A stretch of 64,000 bases of DNA from Tilletia caries (Eukaryota > Basidiomycota > Exobasidiomycetes > Tilletiales > Tilletiaceae): the NCBI GenBank assembly GCA_032718865.1, contig JALUTQ010000030.1, forward strand, positions 1,178,001 to 1,242,000, given 5' to 3'. The notes under the pieces were generated by a model. The model was not told the DNA's origin and searched no databases. It saw nothing but the letters and a program-made list of their open reading frames with translations. The position numbers and the translations under genes were made by a program. This document shows positions 59,481 to 64,000 of this stretch, piece by piece (within the stretch, counting starts at the first letter, position 1; the number at the start of each line of letters is the position of its first letter).

Positions 59481-60110
59481 GACATGACAAGTGTGGCCGG
59501 GGCGTTGGCGTCGCCGCGTTCTCATCTTCCCAAGGGCCTCGAAAATTTTTCTTCTCTTCCTGCTTCTTCTCTCTCCCTGCTCTTCCTTCTTCCCTCCCAC
59601 CACCATCCTTCTCCTCTCCCACCATCATCTCTTCTCCCCCCACCAGAATCGCCACAGCACCCACACAGTCCACATCACATCAAGATCAAGGCGATCAGCA
59701 GCTTCAGGTGAGTTCTGCCCCCTTCTCCCCTCTGCCTCTGCCTCTGCCTCTGCCTCTGCCTCTGCCTCTGCCTCTGCCTCTGCCTCTGCCTCTGCCTCTG
59801 CCTCTGCCTCTGCCTCTGCCTCTGCCTCTGCCTCTCGCGCGTTACGCCTATGTCCTCACCTGGGCACGCGCGCTTTCTTTCTTCCCTGTCTCTCTCTCTC
59901 TCTCTGAGTCTCTGCAGACCTCTCTCCCTTTCTCTCTCCCTCTTTCTCTGCAGCCCTCTCTTTTTCTCTCTCTCGCAGTGACGGCGACATCAGGACCAGC
60001 CAGCGGGTAAGTCTGACATTGTCTCCTCTCCCACGTTCGTCCCATCCATCCGTGCGACTGTACGAGCTGACCCGCTTCTGCCGTTGTCGTTCCTCTGCAG
60101 TTTGCTTCCC
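59481..60110. other. Pyrimidine-rich region with two intron-like segments
   Basis: Plus-strand splice-like signals: CTTCAG|GTGAGT at 59707, an acceptor CTCTCGCAG at 59979, then GTAAGT at 60007 and CTCTGCAG at 60101. The would-be exons are short and without a believable ATG frame, so this may be a spliced leader region of an unrecognised transcript, or chance in a CT-rich tract. Confidence 0.3.
59731..59832. repeat. (TCTGCC)17 microsatellite
   Basis: Seventeen uninterrupted copies. Open frames through it encode only Leu-Pro or Ala-Ser repeats and are not genes. Confidence 0.95.
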
Positions 60111-60429
60111 CTCCACCAGCTCCAGCCAACGTCTCTCCCCGCAGCAGCCTCGGTCCTCTCGCCTCCAGGTCTTCTTCTTCCCGTCAGTCCTGCATCCCCT
60201 TCCCAACAACTGCTGCTGCTGGTGCTGCTGCTGATCCTCTGACTCCGTGCTGACTCTGTTTCCTCCTCCTTCGATGCACTGCAGCACTTGGTCACTGCCC
60301 CTGCCCCGACCCCCCTCCACCTCCGCAGGCCCGTCGAGCACCGCAGCTCACTTGTTAGGCTTCCCAGTCCGAGAAATACACTCATTGATCCCTGCTATGC
60401 CTGTCTGATTCCTGTGCGTGAGTTAATGG

Positions 60430-60717
60430 TACACTAATGACACACATACGATACACGAGTGTGTATGGTCCGTGTATCCCGAGCGCACAATCACAGCGGC
60501 ACGACACACGCGCGTGTACGTCCCGTGAATTTTTGGCACACGGCCGTGTACTGCCTGTGTATCGACGATCCACGACCGTGTACTATATGTGTATGATGAT
60601 CCACAGGCGTGTAGCACATACACGCACGATACACACATGGCACACAAAGCTGTGGATCCTCCGTGGTTGAAACCTGATTTTTGTGTCCAATGTGTATCGT
60701 GCGTGTGTCAAGAAGAG
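60430..60717. repeat. Array of ACAC..GTGT palindromes
   Basis: Repeated short inverted motifs such as ACACGCGCGTGT (about 60506), ACACGGCCGTGT (60538), CACGACCGTGTA, CACAGGCGTGTA and GTGTATC...GGATCCAC. They run up to the 34-bp end at 60718. They are absent from the left arm at 46428-46681. Confidence 0.6.
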
Positions 60718-60827
60718 GATACACGGGGGATCCATATTAATATTTACTGAGACGCACACGCCAAGGCTGGACGCAGTGGATCATAGCGAATGGGCGTAGA
60801 ACAGCACTCGAACGGCTTCGCTTAGAG

Positions 60828-62862
60828 CTACGAACGGCAACCAACGCAAGGCTGTCCCAACACACCGAGTGAACATTCAATTGCAAGCTCAAGTGAATAA
60901 GCAGCATTGTGATTCGTGGCATTGGGGGACAAACATGGAGATGGAGGAGAGGACACGGGAACAGGGAAGGAGATTTGGTGGGAAGAACGCAGAACGTCTC
61001 GGTGGGGAGCAAGGGAGCAAGGGAGCAAGGGAGCAAGGGAGCAAGGGAGCAAGGGAGCAAGGGAGCAAGGGAGGGAGCGAGGGAGCGAGCGAGGAAGGTG
61101 CAGCAACTGGAGCTTGAAGGACTGGGAGCAACGTCAAAGAATGGATGAGCACACATGTAAGCGCATGTGTAGAGACTACGACTTCTTACTGCGTACTCAC
61201 CGGCGACGAGCGGGGCGTCAACCGTGATGGACATAGATGGCGGCGGCAGCCCATGGTGGATAGCGTGCGCAGAGTGATTGGTGGCTCGTCGTTGTCGAAA
61301 CCGCCAAGGTCGAGCTCGGCCTGAGCAGCAATAGAGCTCGTAACTGCGACACTCATCCAAGGGATGAGGCCGTCTTGTCACTGCAAGGTCATCAAGTACG
61401 GAACGTCAGCAATCAGAATACGGTGCTGAGACCTGGGTGGCAGTGTACAAGGACCTGTACTCACCCCTGTCCGTATACGTAAAGGTGGCAGCGAGCTCGT
61501 CCGTAAATATGATCCTTGCGCTTTACCGAACGTTGCTGGTCGATGCCCTAGCCGCTCTTGATGACGATCATTGGACCTGGTATCGACGATGCTGAGAAGG
61601 GTAGAAGGAGACAGCAGAGGAGGAGAAGGTGAGCGCACCTCTGCCAGATGTTGATATGCGGCTCGGATGGACTCCCCTTCGTGAGCTTGATCGCCTGGCT
61701 TGCTAGACCTCGATAGGCAGTCAGCTTCGAAGCCTCGCCCTTGATGACCGATGGGGCGTCGGTCCACCTTCCGTCGCAGCAGCATATCCGCGACCAGCAC
61801 GCAGCTGCGGTAAGAAAAGGGGGAAAGGGATAACAGAATGTCAGCGCTAACTCCAGAGGGGCAGCAATGCGACACGCTCACCGGGCTTGATGACCGAGTC
61901 ATCCGAAGGACGCCGTTGTAGCACTCGTGCTGATTGAAACCTGAGACCTAGAGACCGGCAGGAAGAGGATGGGAGTAGGTACGTGAGTGCTGCTGACGCT
62001 CACCGTCGTTGATGAGGGCGAGGTAGGCGAGGAAGGCAAGGATACGAGACTGATGGCACGAGGACGGGGACGAGGAGGTGATGGTGGTGATCGTGGCGAA
62101 GTCGGCATTGAGGACTCTGTAGACTAACGATAGAACAAGTCAGTATACAAGCGATGATCTCAAGACACTCACACAACAGGCACGAGGGGCAATGTGTCCG
62201 TAGACGAACGCGATTGAATGGCTCTGGGGTGACACTAGCACAAATACACGGAGGGGGAAGAAAGAGAGAGAGAGAGAGAGAAATGGTTACGAAGGAGGAC
62301 GACGGCAGTGCGAAATTAGGTGGGTACGAGGCCGTCCGAAACGGAGTACTGACGTGGGTATATCTGGTAAGGCAGAGGGACCAAGAACAGGCCAATTAAA
62401 TAGAGATCAGCTTGGAGACAAGTCCATGACGGAATGAGGAGGAGGAGGAGGAGGAGGAGGAGGAGGAGGAGGAGGAAAAGAGACTCACCATTCCTTGTTG
62501 GACCGGACCGAACGAGGAGAAGAGAGCGCAGTGGTGGATGCGTGAGGATGTCACCGCTATAAATCACGAACAATCACAAAGTAAAGCAAGCCATGTCAGT
62601 GATGCGCCCAAGAGAGAGAGTGTGCGTGTGAGAATGTACGAAAGAGGAAGAGACTCACCTCACTACCGCGGCTGCTGGACGGCGAGGAGCGCAGAGCTTC
62701 GACGCACTCGAAGCAGAGCGGAGCCGTCGCTACGATGCTGTGGTCGATGAATGAGCCGCCACAGCGGCGGTGGTCGGCGCAGGTGACCAGCCTTGTCCGG
62801 TGGTGTGTTGGTCGCTCTGCGCACCGTCGGCAGAGGAACCATTCGACGACTGAGCGACACAT
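60828..62862 (-). CDS. Probable intron-rich gene for a cysteine-rich protein (exon model approximate)
   Basis: ATG 62862 opens MCRSVVEWFLCRRCAERPTH... with CxxC, H and further Cys pairs (TCADHRRC, CFEC), a zinc-binding look. On the minus strand many donor/acceptor pairs follow: donors near 62658, 62488, 62171, 62002, 61880, 61640 and 61202; acceptors near 62557, 62234, 62124, 61946, 61804, 61570, 61383. Exon bodies read, for example, CVLVADMLLRRKVDRRPIGH, SNDRHQERLGHRPATFG, TRRPHPLDECRSYELYCCSG, and a last exon ELAIECSLGVLGQPCVGCRS ending at 60828. One large intron contains the (GGGAGCAA)8 repeat. Exon-2 phase fits only if the first donor is GTAGTG, so the model needs transcript support. No family recognised. 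Confidence 0.35.
61005..61068. repeat. (GGGAGCAA)8 minisatellite
   Basis: Eight perfect 8-bp units, then GGGAGGGAGCGA variants to about 61095. Lies in a putative intron of the minus-strand gene. Confidence 0.95.
62437..62475. repeat. (GAG)n / (CTC)n microsatellite
   Basis: About twelve GAG units; on the minus strand a CTC tract just after a GTGAGTCTC donor. A (GA)9-10 tract lies nearby at 62262-62281 before an acceptor. Confidence 0.9.
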
Positions 62863-63454
62863 CTTGTCTTGCCGTGAGGAGAGAAAAGAGGGAAAGGAGA
62901 TGAGACCAGATTGACTCGGGACTACTTATATGTATTTCATGACACATAGCTACATAGCTAGATCCAAGTGAGCAGAACGCTGGGGAAAGGAATGGAATGA
63001 TTTCACCGTGACAGACCTTTCCCAGGCAGTCAGGAGATACCCTGCCGGTTGTCGATGCACACAGCCCGAGGTCCTCGACCCCGCTCGCACAATGATCTCC
63101 TGCAGGACAATGCTGAATTCTTGTTCGCGCCTTGCTGCCTCCTCCTCGCATCGAGGCCTCGGCTAACAGTCTTCGAAGGCAGAAGGACGGGAGTAGAGCA
63201 GAGGAGAGGGCCTTATCTCCATTACGGGATGGGGGAAGAGACCGACAGGACGCAACAAAAAGGACGAGTAGAACAAGGATTAGCCAGTCAGCGCGATGGA
63301 AAGTGATGAATAGGAAGCTGCGCGTCAGCTCAATTCCAAAACTGTAACTTGTTCTTTGTCCTGAAGCAGGAGGCGAGGAAGCGCATTGTTACAGCTGGAG
63401 AGGAGGATGGCGCAAGGATCGAGGAGAGGGGAACGTGCTCCCTCGCACACCGCT
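62863..63454. other. Upstream region of the cysteine-rich gene, no gene seen
   Basis: Presumed promoter side of the gene starting at 62862. A TATA-like CTTATATGTAT lies near 62925. No convincing coding frame. Confidence 0.3.
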
Positions 63455-63979
63455 CTACATACCGGCAGCGGGAGCGATGGAGGAATTAAGTGAGCTGGGA
63501 GGATGAGCAGGTGATGGGAGGACGATCCACGCTGACGCGTGACTGCGGCGACTCATTCTCAACCTTTGTTCCCGTTCTTTGTTCAGGGCGTTGCTGAATG
63601 CTTTGTTGGGACGGACTGTCACATGCCACCATAGGAGGCCCTGGCTCCGAACCTTACCGAGTCGACGAAACAAACGAAGTGGAGATGACAACGAGCGAGT
63701 GCTTTCCTGCTTCCCGAACTTGAAAGAGCACCTCGAAGCGATATCCGAAAACTCGTCACACTTCCTCCCTTGCACCTTAACGTTCCCTTTGTTAAGGGGA
63801 TTGCCGACCCGGCGACTTCGCTCTGACCAGATCGACCTGATCCGTGAAAGCGTCAATTTGAGCGTCAGATCTCCGAATGATGCCGTCCATGAACACCGCC
63901 TTGGCTTCGGCCACTTGAATGGGGACGGCTGCAGCGTTGCATAGACCCAGTTTGACGGTGCAGAGGAAATGGCGAGCAC
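63455..63979 (-). other. Unidentified region, weak gag-like reading
   Basis: The longest open frame (174 codons) is basic and has no motif. A different minus frame gives VPIQVAEAKAVFMDGIIRRS followed by DAQIDAFTDQVDL, which has the feel of a retroelement gag helix, but it ends at a stop near 63795 and has no neighbours in the window. Not assigned. Confidence 0.2.
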
Positions 63980-64000
63980 TGCCCCTTCGACGATGCGTTG

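Larger units (their letters stand above)
46394..60751 (+). mobile_element. Tyrosine-recombinase retroelement bounded by 34-bp inverted ends, split by a Ty3 insertion
   Basis: The left end 46394-46427 (CTCAGTAAA...ATGGATCCCC...GTATC) is matched in inverted orientation at 60718-60751 with 30 of 34 bases identical. Inside, apart from the 7-kb Ty3 insertion (46687-53706), lie gag-like, RT-RNase H and tyrosine-recombinase ORFs (53786-58916). DIRS-like elements have inverted ends and this enzyme set, so a single 7.3-kb element is the simplest reading. I found no methyltransferase domain, which resembles Ngaro-type members. The 1.8 kb after the recombinase ORF is unusually long, so the right end could belong to a different unit. 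Confidence 0.55.

Noticed and set aside
59708..60010. Leu-Pro or Ala-Ser repeat proteins from open frames through the TCTGCC repeat
   Set aside because: Composition follows entirely from the microsatellite in every frame.
60869..61148. Gly/Ala/Lys/Glu-rich peptide encoded by the GGGAGCAA repeat
   Set aside because: The repeat is 8 bp, so all frames stay open by chance; no gene context.

Overview
The window looks like a repeat-rich stretch of a basidiomycete genome. GC-rich codon use, short GTGAGT...AG introns, a proline-rich SKT5/CHS4 homologue ending in a CAAX box, chromodomain Ty3 elements and tyrosine-recombinase retroelements point to a red yeast of the Pucciniomycotina (Rhodotorula/Sporobolomyces-like). 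That placement is inferred from gene style only. No bacterial operons, CRISPR arrays, tRNA or rRNA genes were seen.

Layout. 1-6570: the 3' part of a hAT transposase, followed by three blocks of degenerate TAGTGAC/TAGTAGC-type repeats. Between them lie a broken histone H3 gene, a BED-type zinc-finger ORF and a CDK-like protein kinase gene. 6600-10340: a decayed chromodomain Ty3/gypsy pol interrupted by a perfect solo LTR. 10396-14345: remnants (a 2OG-oxygenase relative, two gag-like fragments on opposite strands, a possible HEAT-repeat gene fragment). 14598-28096: three minus-strand genes (A, B, C) for large proteins with an N-terminal 2OG-Fe(II) oxygenase-like domain. A 5.17-kb tandem duplication made B a chimera with the 5' end of A and the 3' end of C, and carried along a GCN1-like fragment. 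29185-43959: three tandem cassettes, each with a small signal-peptide gene, an unassigned spliced region and a convergent SKT5/CHS4-like gene. Only the third SKT5 copy is full length. 44075-46345: a Tc1 element with perfect inverted ends, abutting a 936-bp non-autonomous element with 55-bp inverted ends. 46394-60751: a tyrosine-recombinase (DIRS/Ngaro-like) retroelement, apparently bounded by 34-bp inverted ends and split by a young 7,020-bp Ty3/gypsy element with identical LTRs. 60828-62862: a probable intron-rich cysteine-rich gene. The remainder is unassigned.

How it fits together. Most of the window is mobile DNA in nested layers; host genes survive as tandem families (2OG proteins, secreted protein plus SKT5) or as captured or broken fragments (H3, kinase, GCN1). 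Near-identical copies differ mostly by one base in mononucleotide runs, and many frame breaks fall on such runs. Part of the apparent pseudogenisation may therefore be long-read consensus error; the H3 11-bp loss, the SKT5 internal deletions, the solo LTR and the chimeric gene B are not explained that way.
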